DNA of 47,500 bases from an uncultured Caryophanales bacterium (GTDB lineage: Bacteria > Bacillota_I > Bacilli_A > Acholeplasmatales > Anaeroplasmataceae): contig CAMOUK010000009.1 in assembly GCA_946626535.1 (NCBI GenBank), forward strand, positions 1 through 47,500, written 5' to 3'. The first letter of the stretch is position 1. Every line of letters begins with the position of its first letter. The position numbers and the translations under genes are program-made. This document shows positions 15,241 through 24,191 of this stretch, one piece after another. Below the pieces are notes generated by a model. It was not told the DNA's origin. It worked only from the letters and a program-made list of their open reading frames with translations, and made no database searches.

Positions 15241-17112
15241 CTATCCACGCTTAATAGCTCCAAATTTACATGTAGCAATACAGCTACCGCACTTGATACA
15301 CTTTGCAGTATCAATTTTGAATGCTTCTTTTCCTACAACACCAGAGATTGCATCAACTGGGCAGCCTCTAGAGCATGCAGAACATTTTCTACATAGGTTA
15401 GGGTCAATACTATAAGTAATTAAATTCTTACATACACCAGCATCACACTTCTTATCAACGATATGTCTAATATATACATCTTTGAATTTAGCAAGTGTTG
15501 ATAAAACTGGGTTAGATGCAGTTTGACCTAGACCGCATAAAGAACCAACTCTGATAGACTTAGATAATTCTTGTAATCTATCTAAATCTTCCATAGTTCC
15601 TTTACCGTCAGTAATTCTTGTTAATATTTCAAGTAATCTCTTTGTACCGATACGACATTGAGAACACTTACCACATGATTCATCGCAGATAAATTCAAGA
15701 TAGAATTTAGCAACGTCAACCATACAGTTATCTTCATCCATAACGATAGCTCCACCAGAACCCATCATTGATCCCTTTTCAATTAGGTTATCATAATCGA
15801 TTGGAGTATCAAGTTCAGCAGTTGTTAAGCATCCACCTGATGGACCACCAGTTTGAATAGCTTGGAATCTCTTATTGTTTGGAATACCTCCACCAATATC
15901 ATAAACAAGCTCTCTTACAGTAGTTCCCATTGGAACCTCAACTAAACCTACGTTCTTAACCTTACCACCTAATGCGAATACCTTAGTACCCTTAGACTTT
16001 TCAGTACCAATCTTAGCGAATTCTTCGCCACCAACACGCATAATGTATGGAACGTTAGCATAAGTTTCAACGTTATTGATAATAGTTGGTTTACCCCATA
16101 AACCAGATACAGCTGGGAATGGTGGACGTGGTCTTGGCATACCACGCTTACCTTCAATTGAGTTTAATAATGCAGTTTCCTCACCACATACGAAAGCACC
16201 AGCACCTAGTCTGATGTGAACTCTGAAGTTGAAGCCAGAACCTAAAATATTATCGCCTAATAAGCCGATTTCTTCAGCTTGAGCGATTGCTTTTCTAATT
16301 CTTCCTACAGCTACTGGATATTCAGCTCTTACATAGAAATAACCATTTTGAGCGCCAATAGCGTAGCCGGCAATCATCATACCTTCGATAACTGAAAGTG
16401 GGTTACCTTCAAGGATAGATCTATCCATGAATGCACCTGGGTCACCTTCATCACCATTACAAACAACATATTTAGTGTCATTTACTTGGTTTAAGGCAAA
16501 TTGCCATTTTCTACCAGTAGGGAAACCTCCGCCTCCTCTACCTCTTAAACCTGATTTTGAAATTTCATCAATAACCTCTTGTTGAGTCATTGATAATGCC
16601 TTTTTTAATGCCTTAAATGCATCATAGCCTAATGCTTCTTCAATCTTTTCTGGATTGATAATACCACATCCGTGTAAAGCAATACGCATTTGCTTTTGAT
16701 AGAATGGAATATCCTCTTGACGTTTACACTTATTATTTGTAGCAGGATCTACATATAATAGCTTTTCAACAATTTTACCGCCAATTAAATCCTCATCAAC
16801 AATAGTAGCAACATCAGATACCTTTACTGCATGATAGAAAGTATCCTCTGGATAAATCTTAACGAAAGGTCCTTGGCTACAGAAGCCGAAGCATCCAACC
16901 ATGTTTACATCAACCTTATCACTAAGCTTCTTTTCCTTAATTTGCTTCTTAAATTCATCAAAAATCTCATGAGATTTTGAAGATAGACATCCTGTACCAC
17001 CACAAATGGTAACACTTCTCTTACCATTTTTGCCCTTTAGTTTGTCTTCAAAGGCCTTAGTACATGAATCAATTCTTTCGTCTAGTTGTTTAACATTCTT
17101 TATTGTACTCAT
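15241..17112 (-). CDS. hydB: NADH-binding flavoprotein subunit HydB (NuoF-like)
   Basis: The diaphorase subunit of the trimeric hydrogenase. The 623 residues hold an N-terminal thioredoxin-like [2Fe-2S] domain (C37, C42, C74, C78), the FMN/NADH-binding NuoF core with GLRGRGGGGFPTG at 188-200, the SLBB region, a [4Fe-4S] site (CGKCSQCRIG) and a C-terminal pair of ferredoxin clusters (CRKCSACSRGCP, CIKCGSCIATC). This domain order is that of HydB/HndC and not of complex I NuoF. It starts three nt after hydC and ends 12 nt before hydA, so the complex is made in a coupled way. It passes electrons between NADH and the HydA clusters, with ferredoxin as the second partner in bifurcating members. Confidence 0.95.
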   Translation of the reverse strand: MSTIKNVKQLDERIDSCTKAFEDKLKGKNGKRSVTICGGTGCLSSKSHEIFDEFKKQIKEKKLSDKVDVNMVGCFGFCSQGPFVKIYPEDTFYHAVKVSDVATIVDEDLIGGKIVEKLLYVDPATNNKCKRQEDIPFYQKQMRIALHGCGIINPEKIEEALGYDAFKALKKALSMTQQEVIDEISKSGLRGRGGGGFPTGRKWQFALNQVNDTKYVVCNGDEGDPGAFMDRSILEGNPLSVIEGMMIAGYAIGAQNGYFYVRAEYPVAVGRIRKAIAQAEEIGLLGDNILGSGFNFRVHIRLGAGAFVCGEETALLNSIEGKRGMPRPRPPFPAVSGLWGKPTIINNVETYANVPYIMRVGGEEFAKIGTEKSKGTKVFALGGKVKNVGLVEVPMGTTVRELVYDIGGGIPNNKRFQAIQTGGPSGGCLTTAELDTPIDYDNLIEKGSMMGSGGAIVMDEDNCMVDVAKFYLEFICDESCGKCSQCRIGTKRLLEILTRITDGKGTMEDLDRLQELSKSIRVGSLCGLGQTASNPVLSTLAKFKDVYIRHIVDKKCDAGVCKNLITYSIDPNLCRKCSACSRGCPVDAISGVVGKEAFKIDTAKCIKCGSCIATCKFGAIKRG

Positions 17113-17115
17113 TTT

Positions 17116-17598
17116 CTACTCTGCCTTTTCCCTATATTCTTTAATAATTTTGTCAACATCTGATAGTTTAACCTTAGGGTAAACAGTACCATTAATTGAA
17201 ATTGCAGGAGCAATTCCACATGCACCAATACATCTTAGTGCATCTAGTGTGAATAAACCATCACTAGAAGTTTGGCCTACTTTAATTTTTAACAATTCAC
17301 TAAATTTATCCAAAACATTTTGTCCGCCCTTAACGTAGCATGCAGTACCAATGCATACACCAATGACGTACTTTCCTTTTGGATTAAGTGAGAAAAAGCT
17401 GTAGAAAGTAACTACACCGTAAATATCTGATACAGGAATATTTAATTCCTCAGAAATTATTTCTTGAACCTCAAGTGGTATGTAGCCGTATTCATTTTGG
17501 ACATCAGCTAAAACTAGCATTAAAGGACTTGGTTCATCCTTATATCTAGAGCAGATTTCCTTAATTTGCATTACAGCCTCTAATCTTAATTTCATCAT
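17116..17598 (-). CDS. hydC: [2Fe-2S] thioredoxin-fold subunit HydC (NuoE-like)
   Basis: The small subunit of the hydrogenase, 160 residues. It has the NuoE helical N-terminus and the thioredoxin-like domain that binds one [2Fe-2S] cluster through C82, C87, C123 and C127 (CIGTACYVKGG and CIGACGIAP). It is the first gene of hydCBA. AAGGAGGG lies three nt before a double ATG, so translation could begin at 17598 or 17595. The upstream region holds a -10-like TATAAT, a cre-like site and a 16-nt palindrome. Confidence 0.94.
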   Translation of the reverse strand: MMKLRLEAVMQIKEICSRYKDEPSPLMLVLADVQNEYGYIPLEVQEIISEELNIPVSDIYGVVTFYSFFSLNPKGKYVIGVCIGTACYVKGGQNVLDKFSELLKIKVGQTSSDGLFTLDALRCIGACGIAPAISINGTVYPKVKLSDVDKIIKEYREKAE

Positions 17599-17652
17599 TA
17601 TCCCTCCTTAAATGCATATTAACATTAAAATTGTTTTTAGTAGTTCTTATTG

Positions 17653-17681
17653 ATTATAATATACTTTCATTTTTTTTAAAA
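17653..17681 (-). promoter_or_regulatory. Candidate promoter of hydCBA
   Basis: Minus strand TATAAT (17658-17653) with only TTTTAA as -35 (17681-17676) at 17 nt. The poor -35 suggests that an activator helps. Confidence 0.4.
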
Positions 17682-17687
17682 GATTAA

Positions 17688-17701
17688 TGAAAGCGTTTTA
17701 G
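17688..17701 (-). promoter_or_regulatory. cre-like site upstream of hydCBA
   Basis: Minus strand CTAAAACGCTTTCA matches TGWAANCGNTNWCA at 12 of 14 positions. Its centre lies about 48 nt upstream of the predicted transcription start, which is where CcpA-activated promoters tend to carry it. Confidence 0.45.
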
Positions 17702-17727
17702 CCGAAAAAGAGCCAACTTTTTTGCAT

Positions 17728-17743
17728 GTTAGTCATAACTAAC
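17728..17743. promoter_or_regulatory. 16-nt palindrome upstream of hydCBA, possible operator
   Basis: GTTAGT-CATA-ACTAAC: perfect six-base arms with a 4-nt centre and no T-run behind. It resembles, but does not match well, the Rex redox operator (TTGTTAA-N4-TTAACAA). It lies about 80-100 nt upstream of the hyd promoter candidate. Confidence 0.35.
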
Positions 17744-17766
17744 TCTAATAAAATAGTATATTTTAT

Positions 17767-17804
17767 TAAAAAAGACGATGATTATTCGAATTCTAACCAT
17801 CGTC
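17767..17804 (-). terminator. Intrinsic terminator after dnaE
   Basis: Minus strand GACGATG/CATCGTC stem with a 17-nt loop, followed by TTTTTTAAT. It begins five nt past the dnaE stop. Confidence 0.75.
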
Positions 17805-17809
17805 CTTTA

Positions 17810-20734
17810 CTATTTTATAAGAGCTAATTTATCGATTATTATAGAGGCAAAACCCTTATTATCATTTTCATATTTTCCCTTAATTAAATATAAATTATTT
17901 TTCATTATTCTATCATTAATTTGAGCTAAAGAATTAGGGAAAATTACAAACCTAATTTTTTTAGTTTCATCTTGAATTTCACCGACTAGCATAGTCTCAT
18001 TTTTCTTAGTCTTAATCGCTTTTGACTCAACAAATTCAACTAGTAATCTAACCTCGTTATTTAGTCTTGCATCCTTCAATCTTATAGCCTTATACTTACT
18101 TAATTTTTGATCTATATTATTGTAGATGCTATACTCGATATTCATACCTAAATATTCTAATTCCTTCTCCTTTAAATATGAATAATCAAATTCCTCTTTT
18201 GACTTAACAACACCATCTAAATATTCTAAGAATAATTCATCCTGATTTGTTAAATTATCAATCATAGATTTCTTTGTATCAGTAAATATATCTAGGGCTC
18301 CAGAATATACAAGTGCCTCAATTAGCTTTTGATTTAAAAATGGACATCTAGCCTTAAAATCGCTAAAGCTCTTAAATAGACCATTTTTTCTTTCCTCTAC
18401 TATTTGACTCGCTATAGCCTCACCACAACCTTTAATATTCACAAATGGAATAAAGATACCATTTGAATTAAATATATATTTATTAGATGAGACATTAACA
18501 TTTGGCTTAAACACCTTAACACCATGAATCATAGCGTATTTTAAGTAGCTCGCATTCTTATTAATATCTCCTAAAGATTCATTTAATATATTAATAATGA
18601 ATTGGGCAAAATAATTAGCCTTAAAATATGCCATCTGATATGCTACTAAAGCATAGGCTACTGAGTGTGATTTATTAAAGCCGTAATTAGCAAATTTAAA
18701 AATCATATCATAAATTTCTATAGCTAAGGCCTTATCATAGCCGTTTTTAATAGTTCTAGAAATAAAATCATCCTCTAATGCTTTTAAGGTATCTTCCTTC
18801 TTCTTAGAGATAGCCTTTCTTAAAACATCGGCCTCACCAAGTGAATAGCCAGCGAATTTTTGAGCTATCTGCATAATTTGTTCCTGATATACTAAAATAC
18901 CATAGGTTGATTTTAAAATAGGCTCTAAATCCTTATTAATATATGTAAATTTTTTACCATGACGTCTTGCGATATATTCATCAATAAATTGCATTGGTCC
19001 TGGTCTATATAAGGCTATTACAGCACTTAAGTCATCAAATCTATTTGGCTTAAGCTTTGTAATTACATTTGTTATACCACGCTCAAGCTGGAACAAGCCT
19101 AATGTATCTCCTTGGCTTAATATGTCATAAACCTTCTTATCATCTAAAGGAATATTTCTCAAATCCTTAATAGATAGGTTAGAATCTCTCATCATTCCAT
19201 CAATCATAGTTAAATTAGAAATACCTAGGAAGTCCATCTTTAATAGACCTATTTTTTCTAAATCTGAGGCTTCAAGCTGTGATTGATATAAAATATCATT
19301 ATTGCTTACAAAGATAGGTACGATACTATCTAGTGGCTCACTAGATAAAATAATACCAGCTGCGTGAGTTGAAATATGACGTGGGAAGCCCTCTAAGGCC
19401 TTTGCGGTATCTAAGATATATGACATCATTTCATCATCTGAATATTTCTTAATTAATTCATCCATGCCATATTCTTCTACCATGTCTATAATCTTATCAG
19501 CCTTATCCTTAGACATACCACAAATTCTTGTTAAATCTCTAATAGATAGTTTAGTTTTAAATCTATCGAAGGCAGTAATATTACATACATGATTTTTACC
19601 ATATAAATCTCTAACATATTCAATGACCCTATTTCTATCGACATCTGGGAAGTCAGTATCGATATCTGGCATGCTTACACGCTCAGGGTTTAAAAATCTT
19701 TCAAAGAACAAATCGTATTTTAATGGATCTATTTCTGTTATTCCTAAGGTATAGGCAACTAAGCTTCCTGCCGCACTACCTCTACCTGGACCAACAAGGA
19801 TTTCGTTTTGTTTAGCATATTTAATAAAATCCCAAACAATTAAGAAATAATCATCATAGCCCATCTTATGTATTATACCAAGCTCATATTCTAATCTCTT
19901 AATATAATTATCATAATAACAATTTCTCTTTTGTAAGCCCTTATGACATAAAGCCTTTAAATATTTAGTTGAATCCTCCTTAACATTAGGACATTTAGGT
20001 AAGCTAATTTTACTATTAAATAAATTTAAATTTATTTGATTTACAAAATCATCTAAATCAATATCCTTATTTGGATCATCAATAAAAGAATAATCCTCAT
20101 AATCTTCTATCTTTATATCGCTACCATCTATCTTTCTTAAGGCCTCATAATAAATGTGCTCATTAGAGTTTAAATATAAAAGCTCATGAATAGGAACTAT
20201 ACCAATATTATTTTCTTTAGCATAATTATAAATTTGTTCATTATCAGAAAGCTTATCTAATCGATTAGTATAGCTATAGCCAATATAAAAATTGTTTAAT
20301 TCTTTTAATTCACTAATCCTATTATTAAATAATTCAGTATCCTTTTTATATAAGATATTTAAATATGAATTATTATATACATATACAAATAAAATATTTT
20401 TATATTCATAAAGTGTATCTAAATCTTCCTTTTTTAACACCTCTACTTTAGATGCTAAATTAAGTAATTCCTTATAGCCTTCATTATTTTTAGCATAAGC
20501 TAAAATTTTAGAATATGTATTATCATTTTCTAATAGCTTATACTCTAGACCGATAATAGGCTTAATATTATTTTTTAAGCATAGCTCATAAAATTTATAA
20601 TTGCCACATAAATTATTATCGGTAATAGTTAAAAAATCAAAGCCAGCCTCATGGGCTTTGTCGATGTAATTTTCTAATTTTACATAACAACCTAAAAGGC
20701 TATATTCAGTTTTTCCGTATATAAATCCTTTCAT
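17810..20734 (-). CDS. dnaE: DNA polymerase III alpha subunit, DnaE type
   Basis: Replicative DNA polymerase of the C family. In Bacillota DnaE normally works beside PolC, extending lagging-strand primers. The 974 residues show GPGRGSAAGSLVAY, the catalytic pair in PDIDTDFPD (D357, D359), the third aspartate in LLKMDFLG, FNKSHSVAYA and a C-terminal OB domain. It is shorter than the usual 1100 or more residues. The N-terminal PHP domain reads GKTEYS where active or ancestral forms have HVHSEYS, so its metal site is lost. I start at the ATG at 20734 with GGGG upstream; the frame opens four codons earlier at a TTG. It lies 84 nt after the surface-protein gene with no clear terminator between them. 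Confidence 0.95.
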   Translation of the reverse strand: MKGFIYGKTEYSLLGCYVKLENYIDKAHEAGFDFLTITDNNLCGNYKFYELCLKNNIKPIIGLEYKLLENDNTYSKILAYAKNNEGYKELLNLASKVEVLKKEDLDTLYEYKNILFVYVYNNSYLNILYKKDTELFNNRISELKELNNFYIGYSYTNRLDKLSDNEQIYNYAKENNIGIVPIHELLYLNSNEHIYYEALRKIDGSDIKIEDYEDYSFIDDPNKDIDLDDFVNQINLNLFNSKISLPKCPNVKEDSTKYLKALCHKGLQKRNCYYDNYIKRLEYELGIIHKMGYDDYFLIVWDFIKYAKQNEILVGPGRGSAAGSLVAYTLGITEIDPLKYDLFFERFLNPERVSMPDIDTDFPDVDRNRVIEYVRDLYGKNHVCNITAFDRFKTKLSIRDLTRICGMSKDKADKIIDMVEEYGMDELIKKYSDDEMMSYILDTAKALEGFPRHISTHAAGIILSSEPLDSIVPIFVSNNDILYQSQLEASDLEKIGLLKMDFLGISNLTMIDGMMRDSNLSIKDLRNIPLDDKKVYDILSQGDTLGLFQLERGITNVITKLKPNRFDDLSAVIALYRPGPMQFIDEYIARRHGKKFTYINKDLEPILKSTYGILVYQEQIMQIAQKFAGYSLGEADVLRKAISKKKEDTLKALEDDFISRTIKNGYDKALAIEIYDMIFKFANYGFNKSHSVAYALVAYQMAYFKANYFAQFIINILNESLGDINKNASYLKYAMIHGVKVFKPNVNVSSNKYIFNSNGIFIPFVNIKGCGEAIASQIVEERKNGLFKSFSDFKARCPFLNQKLIEALVYSGALDIFTDTKKSMIDNLTNQDELFLEYLDGVVKSKEEFDYSYLKEKELEYLGMNIEYSIYNNIDQKLSKYKAIRLKDARLNNEVRLLVEFVESKAIKTKKNETMLVGEIQDETKKIRFVIFPNSLAQINDRIMKNNLYLIKGKYENDNKGFASIIIDKLALIK

Positions 20735-20818
20735 AATTAGCCCCAAGAAAGACTTAGGAATTCACCTCGAATTCTAAAAGATAATACTAAACTAATTTTA
20801 CTATATTAAAAATTGTTT

Positions 20819-22264
20819 TTAAATCTTTTTCTTTCTTTTTAATATGAAAATTACAAATATAAAAATAGCAGCAAATAAAATCATCATTCCAAACATTATA
20901 GATATATAAATAATATCTTTCATTTCAAATGAAACATCATTTCCAAGCATTTTATTATAATCCTTATTATTTAATACCTTAACCTCAATATTTTGTGTTG
21001 TAGATATTCCAGATGAATTAATTGCGTAGGCCTCAGCCTTATAAACTCCAGCCTTATAATAATTAACATCATTATCATATATAATTAAGGATGATGCTAT
21101 ATTAGAATCTGAAGCATCATATACCTCTATATAGCTAGCTAGATCAACATATTCTCCTTCTAATATTGATATAGTTTTAGTATCAATAGTTGGCTTATCA
21201 AATGAAACTAAATTAACATTTAATGTCTTTAAGACCTCATGTGTTCCATCATTATATTTAAAATCAACATAATACTCTCCAACCTTATTTTCTAAATTAG
21301 TTTCTATTATTAATTTAGAATAATCAACAGTCTCATTGTCCTTAATTTCTTTTACATATTTTTTAAAATCATAAGCTTTAAAATTAGTTTCATAATCTAA
21401 AATAATTGATTCATTAAATAAGCTAATTTCAGGAATATATGGATCATATATTTCAACTTCTATATCTAAGCTTGCCTCATTTAAGGCACTATCAGCTACC
21501 TTAATGGTATAGGTATTTATACCAACCTCATCACTTAAAATATTTGGATAAATAATTTTATTTGTTATATCCTTATCAACATCATCATAGGCACTAAAAT
21601 ATGATGATAAATCTATAACCTCTCCAATTATAAATTTTAAGGGCTCACTTTTAATTTTAGTAATTTGAGGAATTGAATTATCAAATATATTAACATTAAA
21701 GCTTTTATGACTTACATTTTTAGAACCATCTGTAACATAAATATCAACTAGATAATCACCTGGAATTTCATAATTAATATTTGAATTAATTTTATATTCT
21801 AATTCATCATAGTAATTATCTTTAGCTACAACATTATCTAATAAATTATAATTAGATTGAGCTCTTATACTTAAATTATTATTTAATATAGTAATTTCAG
21901 GAGCTATATTATCTATAACATTAAATTCTATCTTACATTTATAATCATTACAGGTCCCTGGCTTATATTTATCATTTTCAAAGGCCTTATACCAAACATA
22001 ATAGGTTCCAACTTTTCTTGTATTAACATCACTTAAATAATATAGCCAGTCTCCATCCCTCAAATAATTTATAGATGCATCAGTTAAGGCAACACCATTT
22101 TTATATAAGATAGCCTTAGGCAAATATTTATATTTTTCTATCGATTCACCAAGTGGTATATCTATAACTGTATTTTGCCAAATAAAGCGCCAGCTTGCGG
22201 CACTAGTATTTAAAGAAATAAAGGAAGCTAATATTAAAAATATTAATAATATTATTTTTTTCAT
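20819..22264 (-). CDS. Second Ig-like repeat surface protein with C-terminal membrane anchor
   Basis: A 481-residue exported protein. It has a signal peptide (hydrophobic core 4-20, cleavage near SAA at 22-23), an N-terminal domain with WLYYLSDVNTRKVGTYYVWYKA, then four or so DUF5011/HYR-like beta modules. The recurring D--APEI/I-P-I start, an AYD or KDN acidic loop and a G-Y-VDIYVTDGSKN end mark them. One membrane helix (about 451-474) and a KRKKKI tail anchor it. It has the same plan as the protein at 5322-7031 but low direct identity by eye. Its ATG overlaps the upstream regulator stop by four bases, so its synthesis is coupled to that regulator. Ligand and role are unknown. Confidence 0.78.
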   Translation of the reverse strand: MKKIILLIFLILASFISLNTSAASWRFIWQNTVIDIPLGESIEKYKYLPKAILYKNGVALTDASINYLRDGDWLYYLSDVNTRKVGTYYVWYKAFENDKYKPGTCNDYKCKIEFNVIDNIAPEITILNNNLSIRAQSNYNLLDNVVAKDNYYDELEYKINSNINYEIPGDYLVDIYVTDGSKNVSHKSFNVNIFDNSIPQITKIKSEPLKFIIGEVIDLSSYFSAYDDVDKDITNKIIYPNILSDEVGINTYTIKVADSALNEASLDIEVEIYDPYIPEISLFNESIILDYETNFKAYDFKKYVKEIKDNETVDYSKLIIETNLENKVGEYYVDFKYNDGTHEVLKTLNVNLVSFDKPTIDTKTISILEGEYVDLASYIEVYDASDSNIASSLIIYDNDVNYYKAGVYKAEAYAINSSGISTTQNIEVKVLNNKDYNKMLGNDVSFEMKDIIYISIMFGMMILFAAIFIFVIFILKRKKKI

Positions 22265-23421
22265 TTCATTAGCTCCAAATATAATAGATTAAATAATTTA
22301 TATTTATAATTTTCCTTAGATAATAGCCGAAGCTCTTTTAAAAAATACTCTCTTAAATAAAAAACATTATTAGCTCTTATTATTGGAATTATTTTATTTT
22401 CAATATAGCTATATTTTTCTTCTTCATCTAAAAGCTCATATTCAATTAAATAAATAGAAAATTCCATATCAATATCTAAGCCTCTATAAGCATCAAATTC
22501 CTTAAAGCACTTCTTCTTATCTATAGAAGCTAAGGCTAAAAGCCTTGCCATACCTGTTGCCTCCTTGACCTCAGATAGCTTCGGCTTTATACCATCCTTT
22601 ACCTTTTTTAACAATGTTATATTCTTCTTACTTTCATCACTTAAATATAGCTTTAAATTCAAATAGGCACTTCCTGAATAAATTAAAAATACATTTATTA
22701 AATAATTATATCTTTCAAGCTTATGAAAATCATTAGTATTAGATAGTAGACTGCAAAGGCTTTGATATGCTAAAAATATAGAACTATCACCTAGCAGAAA
22801 TAGGCAATTAAATCTAGTCATAGCAGTTAAAATCTTAATTCCCGCAATAGCTGTATTAAAATCACCTAGCGCGTCTAATATATCTAGTGCCTCCCTACAT
22901 TCGCCATTTTTTTGCCTGAAGCATGCCATAAAGCCACTATAATAGACTAAATCATCATCTGTCATTCCACCGATAAGCCCATTTAATTCCCTAATTAAAT
23001 TTGCAGCTTCTACATAATCACAAGAAGAAATATAATAGATGAATTGCGCAATTTTAGATTTATAATTATAAAAAGATGTTATAGATTCATAAAGCTCCTT
23101 AACTCTACTATAATTACCTTCTAAAAAGGCAGTTATAGTTTCAATTAAATATTTATCAGCTGATAGGAGCTTATCTATTTCATCCTCATCAAGCTTAAGC
23201 TTTCTACATATTTCTTCTAAATAATATTGATTTGCCTCTAGCTGACCATTTTCAAGCTTAGATAAATATGATAGTGAGCAAATATTACTAGATACCTGTT
23301 CTAAGGTCATAGATAGTCGCTCCCTTCTATATCTTATTTCTGGACCAAGCTCTCTATGATTATTTTTCTTGCATCGTTGTCTTTTTAATAATTCTAAAAT
23401 AATAACATTATTATTTTTCAT
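22261..23421 (-). CDS. HTH-XRE regulator with TPR-like C-terminal domain (Rgg/PlcR-like architecture)
   Basis: A 386-residue protein. Residues about 28-80 form an XRE helix-turn-helix (IRYRRERLSMTLEQVSSNI-SLSYLSKLENGQ). The rest is all-helical with TPR-like repeats and no enzyme motif. This two-part plan is that of the RRNPP group (Rgg, PlcR, ComR), which bind short secreted peptides, but other HTH-TPR regulators exist and no pheromone gene is visible nearby. I start at the ATG at 23421; the frame opens at a GTG nine nt earlier, which sits too close to the AGAGG. It is fused by an ATGA overlap to the surface-protein gene, its most likely target or partner. Confidence 0.75.
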   Translation of the reverse strand: MKNNNVIILELLKRQRCKKNNHRELGPEIRYRRERLSMTLEQVSSNICSLSYLSKLENGQLEANQYYLEEICRKLKLDEDEIDKLLSADKYLIETITAFLEGNYSRVKELYESITSFYNYKSKIAQFIYYISSCDYVEAANLIRELNGLIGGMTDDDLVYYSGFMACFRQKNGECREALDILDALGDFNTAIAGIKILTAMTRFNCLFLLGDSSIFLAYQSLCSLLSNTNDFHKLERYNYLINVFLIYSGSAYLNLKLYLSDESKKNITLLKKVKDGIKPKLSEVKEATGMARLLALASIDKKKCFKEFDAYRGLDIDMEFSIYLIEYELLDEEEKYSYIENKIIPIIRANNVFYLREYFLKELRLLSKENYKYKLFNLLYLELMK

Positions 23422-23482
23422 AAAAATCACATCCTCTAAAGAATAATAATATTATTTTATAAATTAAAGCAAATTAAATGAC

Positions 23483-23509
23483 TCAAATAAAAAAATGGCT
23501 TTTGGCCAT
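23483..23509 (-). terminator. Second intrinsic terminator downstream of nth
   Basis: Minus strand ATGGC-CAAAA-GCCAT followed by TTTTTTTATTTG. It lies 36 nt past the first terminator and just before the regulator operon. Confidence 0.65.
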
Positions 23510-23544
23510 CTTTATTTTAAAAAGTGGTAAAATTCGTAATAAAA

Positions 23545-23569
23545 AATACAAAAAGGTAGAGTTTCTACC
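23545..23569 (-). terminator. Intrinsic terminator overlapping the nth stop codon
   Basis: Minus strand GGTAGA-AAC-TCTACC (23569-23555) followed by TTTTTGTATTTTTT. The nth TAG lies inside the left arm. Confidence 0.75.
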
Positions 23570-24191
23570 TTTTTTCTTTACAATATTTTTTTAATTTACA
23601 GTCCAAACACTTTGGATTTGAGGCTAAGCAATAATATCTTCCATATAATAAAAATAAATGATGAGCCTTAATCCAATACTCCTTTGGAATATATTTTTTA
23701 TAAGCCTCTTCAGCCTTTATTACGTCTTCATTATTTTTAATATAGCCTAATCTTTTAGCCATTCTATGTAGATGAGTATCAACAGGCATTGAGGGAATAT
23801 TAAAGCCTAATGCTAAGACAACATTAGCTGTTTTTCTTCCAACTCCTGGAAGCTTTACTAATTCATCGAAGCTTGAAGGAACCTCTTTATTATATGATTT
23901 AATAATTTCATTAGCCATTAAAATTAAATTATTAGCCTTAGCCTTTGATAAGCCTATCGGTCTTATCATTTCTTCAAGCTCATCAAAGCTAGCCTTACTT
24001 AAATGATTAAAATCAGGATATTTTTTAAATAGATCCTTAGTTATAACATTTACATTTTTATCCTTTGTTTGAGCTGATAAAATTACAGCACAAATTAGCT
24101 CATAATTATTTTTAAAATCAAGCTCAGGCTTTGGATTTGTAATTATTTCTTCTAAAATTTTTAAAATCTCATTTGATGTTTTTCTGTTCAT
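23565..24191 (-). CDS. nth: Endonuclease III (DNA glycosylase/AP lyase)
   Basis: Removes oxidised pyrimidines from DNA and nicks the abasic site. The 208 residues keep the helix-hairpin-helix LPGVGRKTANVV with catalytic Lys120 and Asp138 (PVDTH) at the same numbers as E. coli Nth. The C-terminal [4Fe-4S] loop is C188-X6-C195-X2-C198-X5-C204. Its ATG overlaps the dnaD stop by four bases. dnaD-nth is a conserved pair in Bacilli. It is the last gene of the recG-plsX-rnc-dnaD-nth run. Confidence 0.97.
   Translation of the reverse strand: MNRKTSNEILKILEEIITNPKPELDFKNNYELICAVILSAQTKDKNVNVITKDLFKKYPDFNHLSKASFDELEEMIRPIGLSKAKANNLILMANEIIKSYNKEVPSSFDELVKLPGVGRKTANVVLALGFNIPSMPVDTHLHRMAKRLGYIKNNEDVIKAEEAYKKYIPKEYWIKAHHLFLLYGRYYCLASNPKCLDCKLKKYCKEKR

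Noticed and set aside
17728..17743. Palindrome as an intrinsic terminator
   Set aside because: No T-run follows on either strand and the arms are only six bases long, so a protein-binding site is more likely.
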